64,000 bases of DNA from Holophagales bacterium (GTDB lineage Bacteria > Acidobacteriota > Thermoanaerobaculia > UBA5066): assembly GCA_016716705.1 (NCBI GenBank), contig JADJVF010000009.1, forward strand, positions 129,331 through 193,330, in the 5' to 3' direction. The notes below the pieces were generated by a model. It was not told the origin of the DNA, did not search any database, and worked only from the letters and a program-made list of their open reading frames with translations. How positions within the stretch are numbered: the stretch's first letter is position 1; each line of letters begins with the position of its first letter. Below, piece after piece: positions 45,205-53,798 of this stretch. The position numbers and the translations under genes were made by a program.

Positions 45205-45422
45205 TCGCCGCGAGGCCACGCGACGGGAAGGCCATCGCAGTCGCCGTGCTCTGCTCCGGGGCGATTCGAGAGCCACGCGGAGACCGCGGCCTCGACCTCA
45301 TCCGGGGTCGCGCCCGGGTGTCGCCGCAACCAGTTCTGCCGAAGCATGGACGTGGCGAGCTCGTGCAGCTCGAACGCGATCCGAAGCCGTTCCGCGGGAG
45401 TCTCGGCAGGCAGCTCGTCCAC
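45201..45422 (-). CDS. Small partner of the nucleotidyltransferase
   Basis: 73 residues: helical AERLRIAFELHELATSMLRQNWLRRHPGATPDEVEAAVSAWLSNRPG ending in AEHGDCDGLPVAWPRGE. I do not recognise a named domain. Size, order and the 4-bp overlap with the nucleotidyltransferase make it a candidate antitoxin or cofactor of that protein. Confidence 0.7.
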   Translation of the reverse strand: MDELPAETPAERLRIAFELHELATSMLRQNWLRRHPGATPDEVEAAVSAWLSNRPGAEHGDCDGLPVAWPRGE

Positions 45423-45462
45423 GGGTTGATTCTAAGGCGCCACGGACGAGCCGCCCTCCCCC

Positions 45463-46887
45463 TCACGCCCCCTCCATCCCCCCCTTCCCCCAGTCGATCC
45501 GCCGCGTCAGGTACATCAGCGCTCCGAGGATGACGAAGAGGCCGACCGAGCCGAGGAGCAGCGCCTGGTCCTCCGCCTGCAGGAGGACGTAGAGGTAGCC
45601 GTAGAGGAGGCCGAGGAGGCCACCGAGGACGAGCGCCCGAAGCCGCCCGCGCAGGATCGCGGCGGAATAGCCCGAGATGAGCACGACGATCGCCGCCGAA
45701 GAGATGGCGTAGGCCAGGGGGAACGGGGCCTGCTCGGAGATCGAGAGGAGCAGGAGGTAGAAGAGGCAGATCGCCGCGCCGACGAGGAGGTACTGCACCG
45801 GGTGCAGCTCGACCGGGGCGAGCACCTCGTACAGGAAGAACGTGGCGAAGGTCAGGACGACGAAGAGGATCGCGTACTTCAGCGAGCGTTCGGTCTTCTG
45901 GTAGGCGTCGGCCGGGAGGTAGAGCCCCACGCCGAAGGCCGAGCCGCGCACGGCCGCCAGCAGCGCGTCGCTGGAGGCGCCGATCGCGCCGCCATCCCCC
46001 GCGACGACGCCGATCCCGGGGTCCCTCCACTGCTGCGGGTAGCTGCGGCCGAGCCACGAGATCCGCCAGCCGGCCTCGAACCCCCGTTCGCTCGTGGTTC
46101 GCTTCTCCGGAAGGAACGCGCCGACGAAGCTGGGAGAAGGCCAGGGCGAGTGGAGCTTCACGATCGTCTCGCGGCCGAACGGCAGGAAACGCAGCTCTTC
46201 GCTCCCCTGCAGCCCCAGGTCGAACGAGACTCGATGAGAGACGCCGTCGCCCGAAGGAGCTGCGAGCGGAACGGCGGCCGTCAGCCCCGAGCACCAGAGG
46301 GCGGTGTCGGCGCTGCCTCCCGCGAACGGCAGGCTCCGTCCGTCCCACTGCAGCCGGGCGTCGCCCCGGATTCCCCTGAGGTCGGGAATCCCGACGGCAA
46401 GAACGGCCTTCTCCCAGCGGACGTCCTCCGGCGGGATGCTCCACGTGCCGAAATCGGGCGGCGGGAAAGCCGCCTCGACGTGCAGCTGGACGCGGTAGAC
46501 CACCGTCTCGAAGATCCCGCGATACCGCCGCTCGGGAACGACCTTGCCCGTGAACTCGAGCGAATCGGGCAGGAAACGCGCCTTGTGCTCCTCTTCCCGA
46601 ACGACTCCTTTCGCGTTGGTGGTGCGCACCCGGTAGGGCACGACGATCACCGGCCCGCCGATCTCCTGGCGCCCGCCCCAGATCGAGGCGATCTCCTTCT
46701 TCGCGCCGTCGGCGCGGAAGAGCCGTTCCGAGACGAGCCCCTTCACGCGCGAAAGCGGGATGAGGAGGACCAGGACGAGAACCCCGATGATCCCGAGCCG
46801 GAAGAGAACCGAATCCCGAAGGCTCCTTCCGATGGGCCGGGGCGTCCTCGCGAGCGGTGGGATCGGGGGAATCGGGGGCATGTTCAT
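45463..46887 (-). CDS. creD: CreD-like inner membrane protein
   Basis: 474 residues. A Pro-rich N-terminus, one helix (about 30-48), a large periplasmic domain (about 55-310: GAKKEIASIWGGRQEIGGPVIVVPYR ... WRISWLGRSYPQQW) and five or six C-terminal helices containing VGLYLPADAYQKTERSLKYAILFVVLTFATFFLYEV and LHPVQYLLVGAAICLFYLLLLSI. This is the CreD family, induced by CreBC and linked to envelope stress and beta-lactam responses. It is divergent from creB-creC, its expected regulators. Confidence 0.92.
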   Translation of the reverse strand: MNMPPIPPIPPLARTPRPIGRSLRDSVLFRLGIIGVLVLVLLIPLSRVKGLVSERLFRADGAKKEIASIWGGRQEIGGPVIVVPYRVRTTNAKGVVREEEHKARFLPDSLEFTGKVVPERRYRGIFETVVYRVQLHVEAAFPPPDFGTWSIPPEDVRWEKAVLAVGIPDLRGIRGDARLQWDGRSLPFAGGSADTALWCSGLTAAVPLAAPSGDGVSHRVSFDLGLQGSEELRFLPFGRETIVKLHSPWPSPSFVGAFLPEKRTTSERGFEAGWRISWLGRSYPQQWRDPGIGVVAGDGGAIGASSDALLAAVRGSAFGVGLYLPADAYQKTERSLKYAILFVVLTFATFFLYEVLAPVELHPVQYLLVGAAICLFYLLLLSISEQAPFPLAYAISSAAIVVLISGYSAAILRGRLRALVLGGLLGLLYGYLYVLLQAEDQALLLGSVGLFVILGALMYLTRRIDWGKGGMEGA

Positions 46888-46982
46888 CTGGCGCGCTCCT
46901 TCGGTCGTTCGTTTCCGAAGGCGAGTGAACCGCGGGCCCGTGTCGCCGCCGGAGCGCCGCCGTGGCGATTCCGGGGAGAAAT

Positions 46983-46998
46983 GTGACGATCTCGTGAC
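46983..46998. promoter_or_regulatory. Candidate Cre-tag-like operator
   Basis: GTGAC-N6-GTGAC in the 151-bp creD/creB intergenic region, 40 bp before creB and 96 bp before creD. The 11-bp period equals that of the E. coli CreB site TTCAC-N6-TTCAC (reverse complement GTGAA-N6-GTGAA), differing in one base per half. OmpR-type regulators bind such head-to-tail repeats. Confidence 0.5.
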
Positions 46999-47038
46999 AA
47001 TCCCGAACCGGCACCGGAAGGTGAGCTAGATTTCCGGC

Positions 47039-47755
47039 GTGGACGCGCCCGCCCCTCCGCTCATCGCCTTCGTCGACGACGAGGAAGGCCTCCGCAGCAC
47101 GGTGGCGCTCGCGCTGCGAAAGGACGGGTACCGGGCCGAGACGTTCGCCGACGGGCTGGAAGCGTGGACGAGCTTCGAGCGCGCCCTCCCCGACCTCGCG
47201 ATCCTCGACATCCTCATGCCGCGGCTCGATGGGCTCGAGCTCTGCCGGCGCCTGCGCACGCGGAGCGAAGACCTCCCCATCCTCTTTCTCTCCTCGAAGG
47301 ACGAGGAGCTCGACCGCGTCCTCGGGCTCGAGCTCGGCGCCGACGACTACCTCTGCAAGCCCTTCTCCGTCCGCGAGCTCCTCGCCCGCGTCCGTGCCCT
47401 CCTCCGGCGTGCCCGTCAGCGCCGCGCTCCCGCGGGTGGGCCGGACGAGAAGATCGTCGCGGTCGGGGCGCTGCGGCTCGACCTCGGGCGCTGCGAGGCG
47501 CGCTGGAACGCAACCCGTCTCCCGCTCACCCTCACCGAGTTCACTCTCCTCGAGGCCCTCGCGCGCCACCCGGGCTTCGTCAAGACGCGCGAGCAGCTGA
47601 TGAAGGAGGGCTACCCGCACGACGTCTACGTCAGCGAGCGGACCATCGACACCCACGTCAAGCGCCTGCGCCGCAAGCTCGCCGACGCCGCCCCCGGCGC
47701 GGACCCGGTCGAGACCGTCTACGGAGTCGGGTACAGGCTCCGGGAATCCCCGTGA
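47039..47755 (+). CDS. OmpR-family response regulator (CreB-like)
   Basis: 238 residues from GTG. The receiver has the acidic pair DDEE, the phospho-Asp in LAILDILMPRLDG, Thr/Ser in LFLSSKDE and Lys in DYLCKPFS. The C-terminal winged helix is TLTEFTLLEALARHPGFVKTREQL ... RTIDTHVKRLRRKL ... VYGVGYRL. All phosphorylation residues are intact. It is coupled to the kinase by GTGA and faces creD. TAGATT lies six bases before the GTG. Confidence 0.92.
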   Translation: MDAPAPPLIAFVDDEEGLRSTVALALRKDGYRAETFADGLEAWTSFERALPDLAILDILMPRLDGLELCRRLRTRSEDLPILFLSSKDEELDRVLGLELGADDYLCKPFSVRELLARVRALLRRARQRRAPAGGPDEKIVAVGALRLDLGRCEARWNATRLPLTLTEFTLLEALARHPGFVKTREQLMKEGYPHDVYVSERTIDTHVKRLRRKLADAAPGADPVETVYGVGYRLRESP

Positions 47756-49338
47756 GAGGGCGCTTCCTCTCACGCATCGGCGTCCGCCTCCTCCTCTTCA
47801 ACGTCCTCCTCGTCTTCCTCCCGGTGGCGGGGCTCTTCTCCCTGCGCAGCCTCGAGCGGCAGCTCCTCGACGCGCAGGAGCGCGCGATGGTCCAGCAGGG
47901 GCGCCTCGTCGCCGCGGCCCTCGGCGGCGGCGACGCCGCGATCGACGAGACGCGCGTGACCCAGCTCCTCCGCCAGCTCGGGCGCCGGTCGGAGGCGCGG
48001 CTCCGGATCGTCGATCGCGATGCGCGCGTCCTGGGCGATTCCGCGGTTTCAGAAGAAGCCCCCGCGCCCGCACCGAAGGCCGGTTCGCCTCCAGACACCC
48101 CCTACGAGCCCCCGGCCGTCCCCGCCGCCGCGCGCGGCCGCTTCCTCTACCGGGTGGGCGCCGCGCTCTGGAAGCCAGTCCGCTTCGTTCGCGCGCTCTT
48201 CGACCGGCCTTCGTACGACGGCCCCGCACCGGTCTTCGACCCGCTCCCGCGCGACGAAATCGACCGCGCGTTCCAGGGGCGCTACGGAGCCGCCCTCCGC
48301 GAGAGCCCGGGCCAGCGCTCGCTCACGCTCTACAGCGTCATCCCCGTCCGGACGGCCGGCGGCGACGTCTGCGGCGCGGTCGTCGTCTCGCGCTCCACGT
48401 CCCGCATCCTCGCGGCCCTCTGGACGGTCCGCCTCGACGTCTTTCGCGTCTTCGTCGTCTCGGTCCTCGCCGCCGCGGCCCTCAGCCTTCTCGTCTCGGC
48501 CACGATCGCCCGGCCGCTCGTCCGTCTCCGCGACGAAGCCGGCGGTCTCCTCGACCCGCGCGGCCGCCTGCGCCGCTCCTTCCGCGGCTCGCGGCGGCGG
48601 GACGAGATCGGCGACCTCACCCGGGCCCTCCAGCAGCTGACGAGCCGCGCCGAGCGGCACCTGGCCTTCGTCGAGTCGTTCTCGTCGGACGTCGCGCACG
48701 AGTTCCGCAACCCGCTCGCCGCCATCCGCAGCGCCACGGAGATGCTCGCCGAAGCCGACGATCCCGCCGAGCGGCGCCAGCTCCTCGCAACGGTCGAGCG
48801 CGAGGTCGCGCGGCTCGACCGCCTCCTCGGCGGCGTCCGCGAGATCTCCCGCATCGACGCCGGGCTCGAGACCGAGCCGCTCGTCCCCGTCGATCTCGGA
48901 GCGCTCCTGGGGCAGCTCGTCCCGGCCGGCGCTCCGCCGCGCGCGAACGGCGTCACCGTGAGCCTCGACGCGCCTCCCGGCCCGCTCCCCGTCCTCGCCG
49001 CGCCGGAGCGGCTCGTCCAGGCCTTCGAGAACCTCCTCGCGAACGCCGTCAGCTTCTCGCCGCCCGGCGCGACCGTCGCGGTCATCGCCCGGCAGGAAGG
49101 CGCGACGGTCGTCGTCGACGTCGACGACTCGGGCCCCGGGATTCCCCCCGAGCACCGCGAGCGGGTCTTCGACCGCTTCTTCACGAGCCGGCCGCCCGGC
49201 GGCGACGAGCCCCACGACGGCCTCGGCCTCGCCATCGTCCGCGCCCTCGTCGAGGGCTACGGCGGCTCGGTCGCGGCGTCGGATCGGCCCGGAGGGGGAG
49301 CGAGGCTCACGGTGAAGCTGCCGGTGGCGAAGGTCTAG
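47752..49338 (+). CDS. Sensor histidine kinase (CreC/ChvG-like)
   Basis: 528 residues. TM1 (VRLLLFNVLLVFLPVAGLFSL), a periplasmic sensor of about 200 residues, TM2 (VFVVSVLAAAALSLLVSATIA), HAMP, and the H-box SSDVAHEFRNPLAAIRSATEML with the phosphorylated His. The ATPase has N-box ENLLANAVSFSP, G1 DVDDSGPGIP and G2 DGLGLAIV. The long variable sensor with an Ala/Pro-rich insert also resembles ChvG/ExoS kinases. The creD context favours CreC. Confidence 0.9.
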   Translation: MRGRFLSRIGVRLLLFNVLLVFLPVAGLFSLRSLERQLLDAQERAMVQQGRLVAAALGGGDAAIDETRVTQLLRQLGRRSEARLRIVDRDARVLGDSAVSEEAPAPAPKAGSPPDTPYEPPAVPAAARGRFLYRVGAALWKPVRFVRALFDRPSYDGPAPVFDPLPRDEIDRAFQGRYGAALRESPGQRSLTLYSVIPVRTAGGDVCGAVVVSRSTSRILAALWTVRLDVFRVFVVSVLAAAALSLLVSATIARPLVRLRDEAGGLLDPRGRLRRSFRGSRRRDEIGDLTRALQQLTSRAERHLAFVESFSSDVAHEFRNPLAAIRSATEMLAEADDPAERRQLLATVEREVARLDRLLGGVREISRIDAGLETEPLVPVDLGALLGQLVPAGAPPRANGVTVSLDAPPGPLPVLAAPERLVQAFENLLANAVSFSPPGATVAVIARQEGATVVVDVDDSGPGIPPEHRERVFDRFFTSRPPGGDEPHDGLGLAIVRALVEGYGGSVAASDRPGGGARLTVKLPVAKV

Positions 49339-50603
49339 GCGGCGGGCGGATCCACCGCGTCCCACGGCATCGCGTAGTCGGTCTCCGAGAGCGGGATCAT
49401 CGCCTCGCACGGGGCCACGACGAGGCCCTTCGCCACCCTCAGCTGCGGGTAGGTCTTGCGGAAGGCGGCGATACCCGACGTGTCGCCCCGCGAGGGGCGG
49501 CTCGCCGCCTTCACCTCGATGGGGAAGAAGGTGCCGTCCCGCTCGAGGAGAAAGTCCACCTCGGCGCCGCCGCGCGAGCGCCAATGATGGACGATCGGCC
49601 TCGGCGAGAGGAGGGAGATCGCCTTCCGGATCTCGCCGTAGACGGCCGTCTCGAAGAGCGCTCCCCAGGCCGGATGGCTCGGCACGGCGTTCGGCGTCGA
49701 GATCGCGAGGGACCAGCAGGCGAGGCCGGTATCGGCGACGAAGCCCTTCGGCTTCGAGGCGACCCGCTTCACGGTGTTTCCGGAGAAGGCCGGCACCTCG
49801 AACCACTGGAACGTCGCCTTCAGGATTCCGAGCCACCGCTCGGCGGTCTGGGGCGAGATGCCGATCTCGCGCCCGAGCTGGGAGCGGTTCACTTCCTGAG
49901 CCGTGAGGGCCGACGCGAGGCGGACGAAGCGTCCGAACTGCTGCCAGTCGGAGACGTCGGCCAGGAGGCGGGCGTCGCGCTCGATGTACGTCCGCTGGTA
50001 GGCGAGGTGGAAGTCCGGGATCGTCTCGAGCGGCAGGAAGTGGGCCTGGGGGAGAAATCCGCGCCAGAGGCGTTCGTAGAGCGCGAACGGACCGGGCGTC
50101 CGCCGGACACCTGTTTCGACCAGCGACTCCGGCGAGTCGATCCACGCCGTGAGCCAGTGCCGGGCCTCCGTCATCTCGGCGGTTTCCATGAGCGAGAACC
50201 CCTCGAGATCGAGGAAGGCGACGCGGCCAGCGAGGCTCTCGGCCACGGATGCGAGAACGCCCCACTGCTGGGAGCCTGTCAGGACGTACTGTCCCGGCGT
50301 CCTGTTTCGGTCGATGCGACGCTTGATCGAGGGGAGGAGCTCGGGCGCGTACTGCACCTCGTCCAGGACGAGGGGCGTCCGGTGGTTCTCGAGAAACAGC
50401 TCCGGGTCCCGTCGGGCGTTTTCCACGTCCACGACCGGGTCGAAGACGACGAAGTCGGCGGCGCCCTCGAGAGCGTGGGCGAGCAGCGTGCTCTTCCCGA
50501 CCTGCCGCGCCCCGGTCACGACGACCGCGGGGAAGCTCTTCAAGAGCGAGGAGAGGCGACGCTCGGCCTCGCGCGGGAGGTACATATCGCGCATTTTAGC
50601 CAT
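49335..50603 (-). CDS. AAA ATPase with DUF4143 (copy 1)
   Basis: 422 residues. Walker A is VVVTGARQVGKSTLL, Walker B is PLVLDEVQYAPELL, and YVLTGSQQWGVL follows. An Arg-finger/winged-helix part (SQLGREIGISPQTAERWLGIL) and DUF4143 end with the nuclease-like WRSRGGAEVDFLLERDGTFFPIEVKA. This last E-x-D ... E-V-K pattern resembles PD-(D/E)XK folds. Role unknown, often in accessory DNA. It overlaps the 3' end of the kinase gene by 4 bp (convergent). Confidence 0.87.
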   Translation of the reverse strand: MAKMRDMYLPREAERRLSSLLKSFPAVVVTGARQVGKSTLLAHALEGAADFVVFDPVVDVENARRDPELFLENHRTPLVLDEVQYAPELLPSIKRRIDRNRTPGQYVLTGSQQWGVLASVAESLAGRVAFLDLEGFSLMETAEMTEARHWLTAWIDSPESLVETGVRRTPGPFALYERLWRGFLPQAHFLPLETIPDFHLAYQRTYIERDARLLADVSDWQQFGRFVRLASALTAQEVNRSQLGREIGISPQTAERWLGILKATFQWFEVPAFSGNTVKRVASKPKGFVADTGLACWSLAISTPNAVPSHPAWGALFETAVYGEIRKAISLLSPRPIVHHWRSRGGAEVDFLLERDGTFFPIEVKAASRPSRGDTSGIAAFRKTYPQLRVAKGLVVAPCEAMIPLSETDYAMPWDAVDPPAA

Positions 50604-50650
50604 CACGTGGCTGTTTTGCGTGTTTTTCCTGACGGAGGAGTGCCTGCCGT

Positions 50651-50995
50651 TCAGTCGGTCCTCTCGCCCACCCCAAATCCTCCGCTCCCCTCCGCCACCC
50701 ACCGCGCGTACGCCTCGTCCGCGAAGCTCGCCGGGAAGGAGAGGAACTCGGGCACCTCGTAGGGGTGCACGGCGCGCAGGAGGTCGCGGACCTCTCCGGC
50801 CGGCCGCGACGTCTTGATCAGGAGGAGCCATTCCCTCTCGTCCTGGAACTCGCCCTTCCAGACGTAGAACGACCGGACGGGGGAGACGATCGAGACGCAG
50901 GCGGCGGCCCTCGTCTCGACGAGGTGGCGAGCGATGCGGGCGGCGTCCTCCTCGGAGCCGACGGTCGTCAGGGCGAGCGTCACGGGCGTGCTCAT
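50651..50995 (-). CDS. cutA: CutA-like divalent cation tolerance protein
   Basis: 114 residues. ATG 50995 is used. The ferredoxin-like fold is typical: TTVGSEEDAARIARHLVETRAAACVSI, SFYVWKGEFQDEREWLLLIKT and VHPYEVPEFLSFPA. CutA1 is a very stable trimer that binds copper and other divalent ions. Its physiological role is loosely defined. Confidence 0.92.
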   Translation of the reverse strand: MSTPVTLALTTVGSEEDAARIARHLVETRAAACVSIVSPVRSFYVWKGEFQDEREWLLLIKTSRPAGEVRDLLRAVHPYEVPEFLSFPASFADEAYARWVAEGSGGFGVGERTD

Positions 50996-51047
50996 GAGCG
51001 GAACGCTACCAGCAGGAAGCCGCCCGGCCCCGATAGAATCGATCGCG

Positions 51048-51287
51048 ATGAGCCCGACCATTCTCCGGGTGGGTCCGTATAGGTTCTTCTTCTTCTCTCG
51101 AGAGGAGACCCGGGCGCATGTCCACGTTCATTCGCCGGACGGCGAGGCCAAGTTCTGGTTGGAGCCGGCCGTCGAGCTGGCAGTCAACCACGGGCTGTGG
51201 GACAAGGGCCTCGCTGAGGCGGGAAAGCTCGTCGAGGAGAATCAGGAGGTCTTCCGTGACGCCTGGAAACGCCATTTTGGAAGCTGA
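51048..51287 (+). CDS. DUF4160 protein
   Basis: 79 residues: PTILRVGPYRFFFFSREETRAHVHV, then AKFWLEPAVELAVNHG, typical of DUF4160. ATG 51048 has TAGAAT eight bases upstream. It overlaps the next gene by 32 bp. DUF4160 and DUF2442 genes occur together widely and have been listed as a candidate toxin-antitoxin pair. Confidence 0.85.
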   Translation: MSPTILRVGPYRFFFFSREETRAHVHVHSPDGEAKFWLEPAVELAVNHGLWDKGLAEAGKLVEENQEVFRDAWKRHFGS

Positions 51288-51534
51288 GGTCTCTCTCGTT
51301 TCCACGCACGGCATCTGGATCCTCCTTTCGGAAGGTGAGTACTTCCTCCCGTCCGACCAGTTCCCGTGGTTCGGAACGAGTCCAGTGGCCGCCGTCCTGA
51401 ACGTCCAGCGCCTATCGGAGGACCACCTCTACTGGCCGGATCTCGATGTCGACCTCTCCGTCTCATCGATCCTGGATCCGGCCCGCTTTCCGCTCGTTGC
51501 GCGGACGTCCCCGACCGGCCTCGCCAGAGAGTAG
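51256..51534 (+). CDS. DUF2442 protein
   Basis: 92 residues from GTG 51256, with AGGAGGT 5 nt upstream inside the DUF4160 gene. Family marks: GIWILLSEGEYFLPSDQFPWF and HLYWPDLDVDLSVSSILDP. The large overlap and strong internal ribosome binding site show coupled synthesis with the DUF4160 protein, as expected of a two-component module. Confidence 0.85.
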   Translation: MTPGNAILEAEVSLVSTHGIWILLSEGEYFLPSDQFPWFGTSPVAAVLNVQRLSEDHLYWPDLDVDLSVSSILDPARFPLVARTSPTGLARE

Positions 51535-51573
51535 CCAGGGCCGAAGGACCGGGGACGGGAGCGGGGGACGGAC

Positions 51574-52719
51574 GTGCAGCGCGCCTGGAAGCGGATCAAG
51601 AAGTACTCGTACCTCATCGTTTTCGTCCTGCCAGGACTCGTCGTCCTCGGCGTGAGGTTCGGCGGCGCCGCGGCCTACCTCACTCCATTCGTCGCGTTCG
51701 TCCTCATCCCGCTCCTCGACCTTCTCGTCGGCGAGGACCGCGTCAACTACACGCCGGAAGAGGAGAAGGCCCTCGACGGCGAGCGCTACTACCGCCTCGT
51801 CACCTACGTCTTCGTCCCGGTCTACTGGGGCGTCCTCGCGTACGTCGTCCACGGCGCGATCGCAGGCGGCTGGAGCCTCGCCGAGTACGCCGGGAACACC
51901 TGGTCGATGGGGATCCTCTCCGGCATCGGCATCGTCGTGGCGCACGAGCTGGGGCACAAGAGCAGCCGCCTCGAGAAGCGGCTCGCGAAGGCGCTCCTCC
52001 ACCCGACCTTCTACGGCCACTTCACGCAGGAGCACAACCTCGGCCACCACCTCATGGTCTCGACCCCGGAGGACCCCGCCTCGTCGCGCTTCGGCGAGTC
52101 GTTCTGGCGCTTCTACCCGCGGACGGTGATCGGCACCTTCCGCAAGAACCTCGACCTCGAGCGGCAGCGCCTCGCGCGCGTCGGCAAGAGCGCCTGGAGC
52201 CTCGCGAACGAGACGTGGCGCAACGTCCTCCTCCCGGTCGCGCTCACGGCCGCCGCGTACGTCGCCGGCCAGCTCCTCGCACCCGACGCCGCCGGTCTCT
52301 TCGGCCTCGGCGCCGGCGCCACGGCGGCCCTCATCGTCGTCGTCCAGGCCGTCCTCGGCTTCTCGCTCCTCGAGATCGTCAACTACCTCGAGCACTACGG
52401 CCTCGAGAGGCGGAAGCTCCCGAACGGCAAGTACGAGCGCGTCACGCCGCTCCACTCGTGGAACAGCAACCACCTCGTCACGAACGGGTTCCTCTACCAC
52501 CTGCAGCGCCATTCCGACCACCACGCCTGGCCGGCGCGCCGCTACCAGACGCTCCGCAACTTCCCCGAGGCGCCGCAGCTCCCCACGGGCTACGCCGGGA
52601 TGATCCTCCTCGCCGCGGTCCCGCCCCTCTGGTTCCGGGTCATGGACCGGCGCGTCCTCGACTTCCGCGAGCGCCAGGCGCGCTCGGAGGCCGTCGAGGG
52701 GCAGGGGATCGTCGCGTAA
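51574..52719 (+). CDS. alkB: AlkB-type alkane 1-monooxygenase
   Basis: 381 residues with about six helices. The diiron His boxes are complete: HELGHKSS, EHNLGHHLMV and LQRHSDHHAWPARRYQ, plus NYLEHYGLERR. The enzyme hydroxylates the terminal carbon of alkanes using rubredoxin electrons. No rubredoxin is fused or adjacent. GTG start 7 nt after GGGGG. Its position, between accessory-type genes, hints at acquisition. Confidence 0.92.
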   Translation: MQRAWKRIKKYSYLIVFVLPGLVVLGVRFGGAAAYLTPFVAFVLIPLLDLLVGEDRVNYTPEEEKALDGERYYRLVTYVFVPVYWGVLAYVVHGAIAGGWSLAEYAGNTWSMGILSGIGIVVAHELGHKSSRLEKRLAKALLHPTFYGHFTQEHNLGHHLMVSTPEDPASSRFGESFWRFYPRTVIGTFRKNLDLERQRLARVGKSAWSLANETWRNVLLPVALTAAAYVAGQLLAPDAAGLFGLGAGATAALIVVVQAVLGFSLLEIVNYLEHYGLERRKLPNGKYERVTPLHSWNSNHLVTNGFLYHLQRHSDHHAWPARRYQTLRNFPEAPQLPTGYAGMILLAAVPPLWFRVMDRRVLDFRERQARSEAVEGQGIVA

Positions 52720-52740
52720 GGACCGCTTCGGCGAACGCGG

Positions 52741-52799
52741 GTGATTTCACCCATGGTCGAAAATGCCCGTGAGTGTTTTTGACCATGGTCGAAAATCAC
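52741..52799. repeat. Paired CCATGGTCGAAAAT repeats
   Basis: CCATGGTCGAAAAT occurs at 52751-52764 and 52783-52796. The flanks GTGATTT and AAATCAC and the palindrome GACCATGGTC also make the unit an imperfect inverted repeat. It directly precedes the decayed DUF4143 gene and may be its old operator. Confidence 0.6.
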
Positions 52800-52800
52800 C

Positions 52801-53368
52801 GTGCCATCGGCCGTACCAGGCGGCCGCCGAGCTGAAACTGACGCGCCCCGGCCAGCTCTCGATCTCCTGACTCTCGGCGGCTTCCCCGAGCCCTACCTCT
52901 CCGGTTCCGAGGTTGCCGCCCGCCGCTGGTCGCGGGAATACCGGAACCTCCTCGTGCGCGAGGAGATCGCGGGGCTCGAGAGGGTCTCCGACCTCGGCAG
53001 CCTCGAGCTCCTCGCGCTGAGGCTTCCCGAGCTGGTCGGCGCCCCGTTTCGAGAACCTCGTGGCCTCGCACCTCCTGAAGTGGGTCCACTTCGAGCAGGA
53101 CGCGAAGGGTCGCGACCTCGACCTGCGCTACTTCCGCGACACCGACGGGCGCGAGGTCGACTTCGTCGTCGTGGAGGGGCGCACCCCGATCCTCTTCGTC
53201 GAGGCGAAGAGAGGCGATCAGGACGTGGACCGAGGCCTCAGGTACCTCAACGCGCGGTTCCCGAAAGTGGACGCCTGGCAGATCTCCGAGACGGGGACGA
53301 AGGACTACGTGACCCCCGACGGGATCCGGGTCGCGCCGGCCCTGACGTTCCTTCGCGATCTCGTCTGA
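52801..53368 (+). pseudogene. Decayed AAA/DUF4143 ATPase (copy 2)
   Basis: Two blocks in different frames. 52855-53050 encodes LLTLGGFPEPYLSGSEVAARRWSREYRNLLVREEI ... LALRLPELVG. 53060-53368 encodes ENLVASHLLKWVHFEQD ... DGREVDFVVVEGRTPILFVEAKR. Both are parts of one DUF4143 protein, but the ATPase domain and about 80 residues between the blocks are lost. The gene is therefore truncated, internally deleted and frameshifted. Confidence 0.82.
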
Positions 53369-53439
53369 GCCATCCGGCGCCGTCACGCCTCGCGTACGAG
53401 GTCCGGTTTGACCCGGGCGGTACAATGGGAGCTGATCTT

Positions 53440-53798
53440 GGGGGCGACCCGGTTTCGACGGGGCATCTCACGATCGAGGAGCACGCCGAGCATGCCGTCT
53501 GACTCGTAAAAACAACGGCAAAATTTAGCTGCCAACGACAGCGAACTCGCACTCGCGGCTTAAGCCGTGACGGGACCCGGAGAGCCTGCCTGGAGCGCTT
53601 CGGAATCCTGTTGAGAAAGCCAGGCTGGGACCGAAACCCGCCATCTGAAGGTGAGGTCCGAGACGTTTCAGGTTGGTCGTCGCGCCTGGCTGTTCCGACC
53701 TGGAAGCGCGGCGACGAGATAACAAGTCGGGACTGAGCGTGGAGAATCTCGACGTACGGTCGCTTCGGACGGGGGTTCGACTCCCCCCGCCTCCACCA
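53440..53798 (+). ncRNA. ssrA: tmRNA
   Basis: 359 nt. The 5' end GGGGGCGACCCGGTTTCGAC pairs with the 3' CGCCTCC-ACCA (CCA encoded). The T arm is GGGGGTTCGACTCCCCC. The tag frame GCC (53531) to TAA (53563) encodes ANDSELALAA, close to the E. coli tag. It follows TTTAGCT at the resume site. TACAAT at 53421 is a plausible -10. tmRNA rescues stalled ribosomes and marks the product for proteolysis. Its 3' end is a common integration site, and here it is duplicated downstream. Confidence 0.96.

Noticed and set aside
47752..49338. Naming the kinase creC outright
   Set aside because: The sensor part also resembles ChvG-type kinases. Only the creD neighbour supports CreC, so no symbol is given.
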